Positions 4,798 through 11,584 of a DNA stretch of 11,584 nt are shown here, in pieces (the first letter of the stretch is position 1; each line of letters starts with the position of its first letter). The notes under the pieces were generated by a model. That model saw nothing but the letters and a program-made list of their open reading frames with translations, made no database searches and had not been told where the DNA came from. The stretch is from Chloroflexota bacterium. Its GTDB lineage: Bacteria > Chloroflexota > UBA6077 > CF-72. The stretch lies in assembly GCA_019247135.1 (NCBI GenBank), contig JAFAPL010000245.1:1-11584 (forward strand), written 5' to 3'. Made by a program: the position numbers and the translations under genes.

Positions 4798-6128
4798 CAT
4801 TTCCGGATCTCCTCGACGCGGCGCTGACCGGCACACTGAATCGCGCGCCACCGCGTCTGCCATTTGTGGACGAGTCGGGGTCGCCCGAGCGCCAGTTTCT
4901 TCAGGCAGCGAGTCTGATTGGTCTGCGCTGGTTGGCGGGCAGGCCGCCGGGTCCAGTAGACCCCGTACCGGCTCCGTCACCCGCCCCCGCGGAAGTCTCT
5001 CCGGCGGTTCCTCGCGCGGCAAGCGAACGTCTCTCAGACATTCTCGAGCGTCGGCCGGAGGCGCTGATCGAGTGGTTGGAGCTGGTCCGCTCGAGGGGCA
5101 TGCGGGTGCCGTTTTTGTCATTGCCGGATGTTCTGGAGTACGCGCGCTACCGGGGTGCGTCCGACCGCGCGCACATTCTCGAGGCCGGTGGCGCGCGAAT
5201 ATCCTGGCTCGCGCAATTCAACGCGGACTGGGCGTTCGCGGCGCATGCGGATCCGGAACTGCACTTCAACACGGGCAGATCTGACGATCGCGCGGTTGCT
5301 CTTCGGCGGTGGCGCGGGCGCGATCCGGAGTCCGCCCGTGACGCGCTCCGCGATACGTGGCGTGAGCAGCATGCTGAAGAACGCGCGGCTCTCCTCGAGG
5401 CGCTGGAGGTTGGACTCTCAATCGCCGACGAGGAGTTTCTCACGCAACGACTGAAGGATGGACGCCGAGACGTTCGGGACATCGCGGTCGGGCTCATTCG
5501 GCGCGTGGACGGTTCGCAATTTGGCCAGCGGTGGAGTGCGCGTGCGCGCGAGGTTTTCCAGGTTGCGGACGGCCGATTGATCGTGCACGAGTCAGTTGAT
5601 TCTGATCCCGCCTGGGCGTCGGATGGCCTGGATGCCAGACCGCCGAAGGGCGTCGGGGCGTCGGCGTGGTTGCTTCGGCAGGTGCTTGCGCTCACGCCGC
5701 CGTGGCTTTGGCCCGTCAACATGCCTGCCGCGCTGGATGCCACCGACTGGCCTGACGTGTTGCGGGGTGGTCTGGCGGACGCGGTGGTCGCCTATGGGAG
5801 CGCCGAATGGTGCGCCCGGCTTCTTGCCGCGCGCGTCGACTCCGAGTTCGCGCTGCAGCTCGTCAGCAAATTGCGCGGACCCTGGAGTGAGGAGTTCAGC
5901 CGAGCTCTTCTGCAACAATTGCCGGCTCTGATTGACAAACACTATGCCGTCGGGTCCGCTGTTCTGCGAGTCGGTGCCTGGCGACTCCATCCGAGCGTAC
6001 TGCCCCTGGCTGAGAGCTGGCTCGAAACGCACGTCGAGTCAGAACGCTTGTGGCTGCGTCCAGCGCTCGAGCGACTCGTGGCAACCCTTGACTACAGGCT
6101 GGCGATGCGCAGAGAGCTCGAGGCCTGA
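4794..6128 (+). CDS. DUF5691-type protein of the MoxR/vWA operon
   Basis: The product is 444 aa, starting at GTG 4794 in a 4-nt GTGA overlap with the preceding stop. The N-terminal helical part (1-50) is joined by a Pro/Ala-rich linker (51-72) to a mostly alpha-helical body. The stretch from WRGRDPESARDALRDTW (173-189) through EERAALLEALEVGLSIADEEF (195-215) to LKDGRRDVRDIAVGLI (220-235) resembles HEAT-like repeats and is the part that recalls DUF5691 members. No catalytic motif, signal peptide or membrane segment is visible. The family has no established function that I know of. Helical-repeat architecture fits a scaffold or adaptor between the SWIM protein and the ATPase machine, but this is inferred from shape and context only. 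It ends directly against the next ATG. Confidence 0.83.
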   Translation: MTFPDLLDAALTGTLNRAPPRLPFVDESGSPERQFLQAASLIGLRWLAGRPPGPVDPVPAPSPAPAEVSPAVPRAASERLSDILERRPEALIEWLELVRSRGMRVPFLSLPDVLEYARYRGASDRAHILEAGGARISWLAQFNADWAFAAHADPELHFNTGRSDDRAVALRRWRGRDPESARDALRDTWREQHAEERAALLEALEVGLSIADEEFLTQRLKDGRRDVRDIAVGLIRRVDGSQFGQRWSARAREVFQVADGRLIVHESVDSDPAWASDGLDARPPKGVGASAWLLRQVLALTPPWLWPVNMPAALDATDWPDVLRGGLADAVVAYGSAEWCARLLAARVDSEFALQLVSKLRGPWSEEFSRALLQQLPALIDKHYAVGSAVLRVGAWRLHPSVLPLAESWLETHVESERLWLRPALERLVATLDYRLAMRRELEA

Positions 6129-7217
6129 ATGAGCGACGCGCTCCAGGTGGTTCGACGCCACGCCGAGGAGGAGTTTGCCGAAGATCTGGAGCAGTTGTCG
6201 GCCGTGGATGATCGGGCTCGGCCGCCAGCCTGGCGCCTGTCCCCCTGGGCGGTGACCGAGTATGTGCTTGGCACGCGCCTGGCCAATGGATTCGAGGTCG
6301 CACCGAAGTACATCGGGGACCGACGCCTGGTGGAAATCGCGGTTGCCACGCTGGCCACCGACCGTGCGCTGTTCTTGCTCGGTCTTCCAGGCGTGGCGAA
6401 ATCCTGGCTGGCGGAACACCTCGCCGCGGCGATTTCCGGCGACTCCACCCTGCTGGTCCAGGGGACGGCGGGCACACCGGAAGAGGCCATCCGCTATGGC
6501 TGGAACTACGCGTTGCTGCTGGCGGAAGGACCATCCATGCGCGCGCTGGTGACGTCACCGATCATGCTGGCGATGGAGTCCGGGCGCATTGCGCGCGTCG
6601 AGGAACTGACGCGCATGCCGTCCGATGTGCAGGACGCGCTCATCACCGTTCTGTCCGAAAAGACGCTGCCGGTCCCCGAGCTGAACACGGAGGTGCAAGC
6701 CCGCAAGGGGTTCAACATCGTGGCCACCGCCAATAGCCGTGATCGTGGAGTCAACGAGCTGTCGTCGGCGTTGAAGCGACGCTTCAATACCGTGGTCATG
6801 CCCGTCCCGGCGACGCTGGAGGAGGAAACTCGGATCGTGTCAATCCGGGTCGCGGCGCTCGGTCGCGCCCTGGAGCTGCCGCTGGAGCCTCCCGCGCTGG
6901 AGGAGATCCGACGCGTCGTGACCATTTTCCGAGAGCTGCGCGCGGGGGCGACCGAAGACGGCAAGAACCGGGTGAAGGTGCCAAGCGGCACGCTCTCTCC
7001 GGCCGAGGCGATTTCCGTCGTGACGAGCGGACAAACGCTGGCCGCCCATTTCGGGGACGGTCGACTCAGTGCAGCGGATGTTGCGGCCGGCCTGGTAGGC
7101 GCCGTCGTCCAGGATCCCGTGCACGACAGCGTGGCGTTCAAGGAATACCTCGAGACGGTTGTGCGCGAGCGGGATGGCTGGCGCGACCTGTATCGGGCTG
7201 TGCGCGACTTGTTGTGA
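6129..7217 (+). CDS. MoxR-type AAA+ ATPase
   Basis: The product is 362 aa. Walker A is GLPGVAKS (85-92). The Walker B region is IARVEEL (154-160), with Glu in place of the usual first Asp. Sensor 1 and the arginine-finger region follow as VATANSRDRGVNEL (198-211) and KRRFN (216-220). The C-terminal lid (about 280-325) has GTLSPAEAIS where other MoxR proteins have a sensor-2 arginine. MoxR ATPases form rings that remodel or activate clients with a vWA partner, as in RavA-ViaA, NorQ-NorD and CbbQ-CbbO. The vWA partner here is encoded two genes downstream. ATG 6129 follows the previous stop with no gap, and GAGG (6120-6123) lies 5 nt before it. The stop shares a GTGA overlap with the next start. 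Cytosolic; the client is unknown, the best guess being the DUF5682 product. Confidence 0.93.
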   Translation: MSDALQVVRRHAEEEFAEDLEQLSAVDDRARPPAWRLSPWAVTEYVLGTRLANGFEVAPKYIGDRRLVEIAVATLATDRALFLLGLPGVAKSWLAEHLAAAISGDSTLLVQGTAGTPEEAIRYGWNYALLLAEGPSMRALVTSPIMLAMESGRIARVEELTRMPSDVQDALITVLSEKTLPVPELNTEVQARKGFNIVATANSRDRGVNELSSALKRRFNTVVMPVPATLEEETRIVSIRVAALGRALELPLEPPALEEIRRVVTIFRELRAGATEDGKNRVKVPSGTLSPAEAISVVTSGQTLAAHFGDGRLSAADVAAGLVGAVVQDPVHDSVAFKEYLETVVRERDGWRDLYRAVRDLL

Positions 7218-9424
7218 CCGACGCCGTCACCATCTTTGGCGTCCGTCATCACGGACCTGGCTCGTCACGCTCGCTCGTCCGGACACTCGAGGCGTTTGCA
7301 CCGGACATTCTGCTGATAGAAGGCCCACCGGACGCACAGAAATTGATCCGGTTCGCGGCTGAACCCGCAATGCGCCCACCAGTGGCATTGATCGTCTACC
7401 CGCGAGATCGACCCGGCGGTGGAGTGTTCTATCCTTTTGCGTCGTTCTCGCCGGAGTGGAACGCGATCCGATACGGGCTGTCGAAGCACGTCGAGGTTCG
7501 GTTTTGCGATTTGCCGCAGGCGATCGGCCTCGCCGGAAACGACCGCGAGCAGCCCATGGAAGACGAGCCCGTCGATCCGATCGCGCTGCTGAGCCAGGCG
7601 GCCGGCGAAGCGGATCCGGAGCGCTGGTGGGAGCGGGTGGTGGAGCAGCGCGGCGATGACGCTGACGTGTTCAAGGCTGTTTTGGAAGCGATCGCGGGCG
7701 TGCGAGAGACGCTTCCTCCACCACCGTTGCACGAAGCGCGACGCGAGGCGCACATGCGTACGGCAATCCGGAATGCCCGGGCGGAAGGATTCTCCAGAAT
7801 TGGCGTTGTATGCGGCGCCTGGCACGCACCGGCCCTGGATGCTCTGCCGCCGCGTAAGGATGACGATATCCTCCTGCGTGGCCTCAAACGGATCAAGGTT
7901 GACGCGACCTGGGTGCCGTGGACGGCGTCGCGCCTGGCGTACACCAGCGGGTACGGCGCCGGCGTCGAGTCACCGGCCTGGTATCGGCACCTCTGGGAAA
8001 CGAACGGAAACCTGACTGCCTGGTTGGTAGCCGCCGCGCGCCTGTTACGCGACGAAGATCTGGACGCGGCGCCGGCTCAGGTTGTTGACGCATTGCGCCT
8101 GGCTGAAGCGCTCTCCGCGTTGCGCGGGCGACCGCGCCCAAGCCTCAGTGAGGCCACCGACGCAACCCTGTCCGTGCTCTGTTCGGGCGAGTCGGCGCGT
8201 ATGCGTTTGATCGAACAAAAGCTGATCATCGGTGAGGAGATGGGCGCACTCCCAACCGGAGTGCCCACGCTGCCACTCCAGCGCGATATCGACACTCAGG
8301 CCCGCCGCCTGCGGCTGCGCGCTGTGCCCGAAGAACGTGCGCTCGACCTGGATTTAAGAGAGCCGCACGCACTGATGCAAAGCCGCTTCCTGCATCGACT
8401 CACGATCCTTGGCGTGGACTGGGCTCGAGTGCAGCCCTTGTCCGCGGGCAAGCTCGGCACCTTCCACGAGCTCTGGTCATTACGTTGGCGGCCGGAGCTT
8501 GCGCTGCAAGTCATCGAGGCGGCCGTGTACGGGACTTCCCTCCTGGAGGCAGCATGTACGCGCGCGATCGAACGAGCGGAGACACTCTCGGATCTAGGCC
8601 GCACCGCGGACCTGGTGCGATTGGTTCTCCTGGCTGATCTGGAGCAGGCTGTTTCACGCCTGCTGGTGCTGCTGAGTGAGCGCTCGGCGGAGTCCACCGA
8701 CGTCGTGCAGATGCTGCGTGCACTGCCGCCGCTGACGTCAAGCCTGCGTTATGGCGACGTCCGCCGCACAGATGCAACCGCTCTCGCGGGCGTATTGCGA
8801 GCGTTGGCGGAGCGAGCCGCCGTCGATCTGCCTCCAGCGGCTGTTGGCCTGGATGAGGCGGCTTCAGAGTCACTGGTCGACGCCATCGTGGCTGCGACGC
8901 AATCGCTCAGTGTGCTGGTCGACGAAGCCCACGTCGCACTCCTCGAGAACTGGTGGGCCACGCTGCACGAAGTGGTCGGGCGTCGGGCTGTTACTCCGCG
9001 AATTGCTGGATGCTGCGCGCGACTGCTGCTGAATGCGGAGCGCACCACGTTCGATGAGGCCGAGGCGTGGATGACGCGAGCCCTGGCGCGCGGAACACCA
9101 CCCGCGGACGCGGCGACCTGGCTCGAGGGTTTCTTGCGGCCGCAACAAGGCGGCTCAGGCCTGATCCTTGCCGTTTCGCCGCGCCTGTTCGGGCTCGTCG
9201 ACGACTGGCTGGCGGGTCTTCCCGAACAGTATTTCGAACAGGTACTGCCGTTATTGCGCCGCACGACCTCCACGTTTTCCGAAGGCGAACGACGGCAGAT
9301 CGCGGAGCGCGTCCGCAGCGGCAGCCGCTCGACGTTGCCTGGGCATGCGGGTGAGCTCGACGCCGACCGCGCGGCCCTTGTGGAGCCCGTGGTGTTTCAG
9401 ATCCTCGGTCTCAGGCGTGACTGA
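7214..9424 (+). CDS. DUF5682-type protein with TraB/ChaN/EreA-like motifs
   Basis: The product is 736 aa, starting at GTG 7214 in a 4-nt overlap with the MoxR stop. The N-terminal third carries the hallmarks: FGVRHHGPGS (8-17), PDILLIEGPPD (30-40), REAHMRTAI (177-185) and IGVVCGAWHAPAL (196-208). Their order and spacing (G-x-R/T-H-x-x-S; an acidic residue after a beta strand; R/H-x-M; V-x-G-x-x-H) parallel TraB/GumN and ChaN/EreA-like proteins, a superfamily of putative metal-dependent hydrolases. H12/H13, E36, H180 and H204 are therefore candidate active-site residues. The remaining 500 residues are helix-rich, Leu/Ala/Arg-rich and without recognisable motifs. There is no signal peptide or membrane helix. 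In the operon it sits between MoxR and vWA, as expected for an enzyme they activate or restrain. The DUF label comes from motif memory and the characteristic neighbourhood; the hydrolase role is inference. Confidence 0.85.
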   Translation: MTDAVTIFGVRHHGPGSSRSLVRTLEAFAPDILLIEGPPDAQKLIRFAAEPAMRPPVALIVYPRDRPGGGVFYPFASFSPEWNAIRYGLSKHVEVRFCDLPQAIGLAGNDREQPMEDEPVDPIALLSQAAGEADPERWWERVVEQRGDDADVFKAVLEAIAGVRETLPPPPLHEARREAHMRTAIRNARAEGFSRIGVVCGAWHAPALDALPPRKDDDILLRGLKRIKVDATWVPWTASRLAYTSGYGAGVESPAWYRHLWETNGNLTAWLVAAARLLRDEDLDAAPAQVVDALRLAEALSALRGRPRPSLSEATDATLSVLCSGESARMRLIEQKLIIGEEMGALPTGVPTLPLQRDIDTQARRLRLRAVPEERALDLDLREPHALMQSRFLHRLTILGVDWARVQPLSAGKLGTFHELWSLRWRPELALQVIEAAVYGTSLLEAACTRAIERAETLSDLGRTADLVRLVLLADLEQAVSRLLVLLSERSAESTDVVQMLRALPPLTSSLRYGDVRRTDATALAGVLRALAERAAVDLPPAAVGLDEAASESLVDAIVAATQSLSVLVDEAHVALLENWWATLHEVVGRRAVTPRIAGCCARLLLNAERTTFDEAEAWMTRALARGTPPADAATWLEGFLRPQQGGSGLILAVSPRLFGLVDDWLAGLPEQYFEQVLPLLRRTTSTFSEGERRQIAERVRSGSRSTLPGHAGELDADRAALVEPVVFQILGLRRD

Positions 9425-10550
9425 GCCGCGAGACGAGCGCTTGCGCCGCTGGCGCCTGGTGCTCGGGGAAGCAACGGAGCCGACGCTGCCCTCGCTGGGT
9501 CGAGGCGATGAGCGAATGGATCGAGTGCTCGGCGAATTGTACGAGGCGGAGCGCACCGGTGGACTCCAGAGCTCGACACCCGAGGTCGTGCGCTGGCTGG
9601 GTGACATCCGGACGTACTTCCCAAGTTCGGTCGTGCAGGTCCTCCAGCGCGACGCGCTGGAGCGTCTGGGCCTCGCGGAGATGTTGCTCGAGCCCGAGCT
9701 GCTCAGTCACGTGGAGCCGGACGTGCACCTGGTGGCGACACTGATGTCGCTGTCACAGGTGATCCCCGCGCGCACGCGTGAGACCGCGCGCTACGTCGTT
9801 CGACAGGTGGTGGAGGAAATCGAGCGTCGCGTCGCGGCTCCACTCGTCCAATCTGTCACCGGCGCCGTGAGCCGATCACTCTACAATCGGCGTCCACGTA
9901 TCCGCGAGATCAATTGGCAGCGCACGCTTCGCGCAAACCTGAAGAACTACTTGCCCGAGCGGCGAACGGTCGTGCCTGAACGTTTGATCGGCTTCGGACG
10001 CAAACGACAGCGGATGAAGGACGTCATTCTTGCGGTCGACCAGAGTGGATCGATGGCGGAGTCCGTTGTGTACGCGGGAATCTTCGGCTCGGTCATGGGC
10101 AGCATTGGCGCCGTGTCGACTCGCCTGGTCGTCTTCGACACGTCCCTGGTCGACCTGACCGACCAGCTGGCGGATCCGGTGGACGTGCTCTTTGGGGTCC
10201 AACTGGGTGGTGGCACGGATATTGGTGCCGCGCTCGATTACTGCGCGTCGCTCGTTGCTCGACCGACCGACACGGTCCTGGTGCTGATTTCGGATCTGTA
10301 CGAAGGCGGCCGTCAGGATCGCTTGCTGGCACAGGTAGCCAGGCTCGCACGTGCCGGGGTGTGCCTGGTGTGTCTGCTGGCGCTCTCGGATGGCGGCAGA
10401 CCCGCGTACAACCACGCTCTCGCGACCGAGTTCGTGGCACTTGGCGTACCTGTGTTCGCGTGTACGCCGGACATGTTTCCGGAGCTCATGGCCGCCGCGC
10501 TGAGTGGCCGCGATCTCCAGTCGTGGGCGGCGGCTCGCGAGCTGGCGTAA
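9417..10550 (+). CDS. vWA (MIDAS) domain protein, partner of the MoxR ATPase
   Basis: The product is 377 aa from GTG 9417, which overlaps the preceding stop by 8 nt. The frame stays open upstream to 9168, but that part duplicates coding space of the DUF5682 gene and lacks conserved sequence. An N-terminal helical region (1-195) precedes a C-terminal von Willebrand A domain (about 200-360). The metal-ion-dependent adhesion site is complete: DQSGSM (208-213), T267 in GGGTDIG (264-270) and D293 in ISDLYEGG (291-298). Bacterial vWA proteins paired with MoxR ATPases (ViaA, NorD, CbbO) bind the ATPase through the helical part and the client through the MIDAS. It is the last gene of the operon. No transmembrane segment is seen, so it is soluble. 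No intrinsic terminator is evident in the 89 nt that follow. Confidence 0.93.
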   Translation: MTEPRDERLRRWRLVLGEATEPTLPSLGRGDERMDRVLGELYEAERTGGLQSSTPEVVRWLGDIRTYFPSSVVQVLQRDALERLGLAEMLLEPELLSHVEPDVHLVATLMSLSQVIPARTRETARYVVRQVVEEIERRVAAPLVQSVTGAVSRSLYNRRPRIREINWQRTLRANLKNYLPERRTVVPERLIGFGRKRQRMKDVILAVDQSGSMAESVVYAGIFGSVMGSIGAVSTRLVVFDTSLVDLTDQLADPVDVLFGVQLGGGTDIGAALDYCASLVARPTDTVLVLISDLYEGGRQDRLLAQVARLARAGVCLVCLLALSDGGRPAYNHALATEFVALGVPVFACTPDMFPELMAAALSGRDLQSWAAARELA

Positions 10551-10601
10551 GGCACATTTCTGGCCCGCAACGTTTGTAATTTCTGGAGCGGAACACGAGT
10601 C

Positions 10602-10633
10602 TAGTCTGACCCCGCACATTGTTGTACGGAGGG
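10602..10633 (+). promoter_or_regulatory. Candidate -10 box and ribosome binding site of the beta-propeller gene
   Basis: TAGTCT (10602-10607) fits TANNNT and would start RNA near 10614. GGAGGG (10628-10633) lies 6 nt before ATG 10640 and is the only strong Shine-Dalgarno in the right half. Two direct copies of ATTTCTGG (10556-10563 and 10579-10586), 23 bp apart, precede the box and may be activator sites or chance. The features suggest transcription separate from the operon upstream. Confidence 0.4.
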
Positions 10634-10639
10634 CCATCC

Positions 10640-11584
10640 ATGCGGCCTTGGTCTATCGTGTTGTCTGCCACGTTGCTTTCCGGCGCCCTGCTCGCCAGTT
10701 CCGCGATTACTGGCAGTGCGGAGGAACGGCCTCACGCAGTGTTCGTGCAGGGCAACGATCCATCGGGCAATGTTGTCCTGGCGTACCGACGCGAGAGCAG
10801 CGGTGCACTGAGCTACGAGGCGAGCTACGACACCGGCGGAAAGGGCGGTCGGATACCAGGCTCCGTCGCCGATCCCTTGGCATCTCAAGGTTCGCTGGCT
10901 TTCGATCCCAGGCACGACCTGTTGATCGGGGTCAATGCCGGCAGTGACTCGATCTACTCATTTCGCGTCGATGGCGATACACTGGAGCGACGCCAGGTCC
11001 TGAGCTCGGGAGGGTCGTTTCCAGTCAGCATTGCGGTCCACGATGACCTCGTGTACGTGCTGAACGCAGGCGGCAGCGGCGGGGTCCAGGGCTATCGCAT
11101 CGATGGCGAGCGCTTGCGACCGATTGACGGCTCCGCTCGATCGCTCGGCCTTACTCCGGTGACCGGTCCGACCGAGTTCGTGAATACGCCGGGCCAGGTG
11201 GGATTCACTCCGGATGGCGATCAGCTGATCGTGACGACCAAGGCCAACGGGAGTCATATCGATGTGTTCGGTGTACGTGACGACGCGCGGCTGTCCGACT
11301 CGCCAGTCCAGAATGTATCGGCGACGCCCGTTCCGTTCGGATTCACGTTCGATGCGCGGGGCCGTCTCGTCGTGGCCGAAGCAGGCACGAGCAGCGTCTC
11401 GACGTACGTTCTCCGGCACAACGGCACGCTATCGACGATCGGTTCGCAGTCGGACAGCCAGGCGGCGCTGTGCTGGATCACCCGAGACGGACAGACGTTC
11501 TTTGGCGCCAACGCCGGCAGTGGCTCGGTGAGCGCGTTCCGCATCGAAAACACAGGCCGTCCGACGCTCGTGGGCACGACGAGC
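10640..11584 (+). CDS. Exported lactonase-like beta-propeller protein, C-terminus off the right edge
   Basis: The frame is open from ATG 10640 to the window end: 315 codons without a stop. The N-terminus (1-28) is a Sec signal peptide, with Arg near the start, a hydrophobic core (IVLSATLLSGALLASSA) and a probable cleavage after GSA. No lipobox cysteine is present. The mature part consists of repeated blades with motifs such as LAFDPRHDLLIGVNAGSDSI, VLNAGGSGGVQGYRID, GFTPDGDQLIVTTKANGSHI and FGANAGSGSVSAFRI, characteristic of the lactonase / 6-phosphogluconolactonase-like seven-bladed propellers. Cytosolic Pgl hydrolyses 6-phosphogluconolactone. Exported relatives are mostly uncharacterised, so enzymatic activity should not be assumed. 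The protein acts outside the cytoplasm and is functionally unrelated, as far as can be seen, to the operon before it. About 60-100 residues are probably missing. Confidence 0.87.
   Translation, partial: MRPWSIVLSATLLSGALLASSAITGSAEERPHAVFVQGNDPSGNVVLAYRRESSGALSYEASYDTGGKGGRIPGSVADPLASQGSLAFDPRHDLLIGVNAGSDSIYSFRVDGDTLERRQVLSSGGSFPVSIAVHDDLVYVLNAGGSGGVQGYRIDGERLRPIDGSARSLGLTPVTGPTEFVNTPGQVGFTPDGDQLIVTTKANGSHIDVFGVRDDARLSDSPVQNVSATPVPFGFTFDARGRLVVAEAGTSSVSTYVLRHNGTLSTIGSQSDSQAALCWITRDGQTFFGANAGSGSVSAFRIENTGRPTLVGTTS

Noticed and set aside
9168..9416. Upstream extension of the vWA gene
   Set aside because: It would overlap the DUF5682 gene by over 250 nt in another frame with low-complexity sequence; the GTG at 9417 fits the overlap pattern of the operon.
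3496..10550. Known anti-phage ternary system of the vWA-MoxR-associated-protein type
   Set aside because: MoxR and vWA are present, but I see no recognisable toxin, nuclease, protease or effector-associated domain of those systems, so a defence role is not claimed.

Overview
The window is high-GC bacterial DNA with many GTG starts and dense coding. The phylum cannot be fixed from the sequence. A TANNNT -10 box placed 6 nt before a start codon suggests leaderless transcription, as is common in Actinobacteria, Deinococcus relatives and some other high-GC lineages. No rRNA, tRNA, CRISPR array, transposase or phage gene was seen.

Left part (1-2254, minus strand): a two-gene block, cut by the left edge, encodes a geranylgeranyl-reductase-type FAD oxidoreductase followed after 22 nt by a NodU/CmcH-type O-carbamoyltransferase. 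The pair looks like tailoring enzymes of a specialised metabolite or surface glycan. Its leader carries a perfect 12-nt match to the ops element (GGCGGTAGCGTG, minus strand 2352-2341), set in the loop of a perfect 5-bp hairpin. In enterobacteria ops is the recruitment site of the antiterminator RfaH.

Middle (2240-3495): a 500-bp divergent intergenic region holds that ops site, candidate promoters, a perfect 14-bp palindrome overlapping a consensus -35 box, and several hairpins. It leads to a plus-strand gene (GTG 2767, 163 aa) for an RfaH/LoaP-type NusG paralog. So a specialised NusG paralog sits back to back with an operon carrying an ops sequence. This is the most striking regulatory observation here. 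A 74-bp nested inverted repeat follows the paralog.

Right part (3496-10550, plus strand): five tightly coupled genes (overlaps of 4, 0, 4 and 8 nt) encode a SWIM zinc-finger protein, a DUF5691-type helical protein, a MoxR-type AAA+ ATPase, a DUF5682-type protein with TraB/ChaN/EreA-like catalytic motifs, and a vWA (MIDAS) protein. MoxR-vWA pairs are known to remodel or activate client proteins. Here the likely clients or partners are the DUF5682, DUF5691 and SWIM proteins. The set recurs in bacteria but, as far as I know, has no established function, so it is the best candidate for an undescribed system.

Right edge (10640-11584): a separate gene with its own good ribosome binding site encodes an exported lactonase-like beta-propeller protein, cut by the window end.
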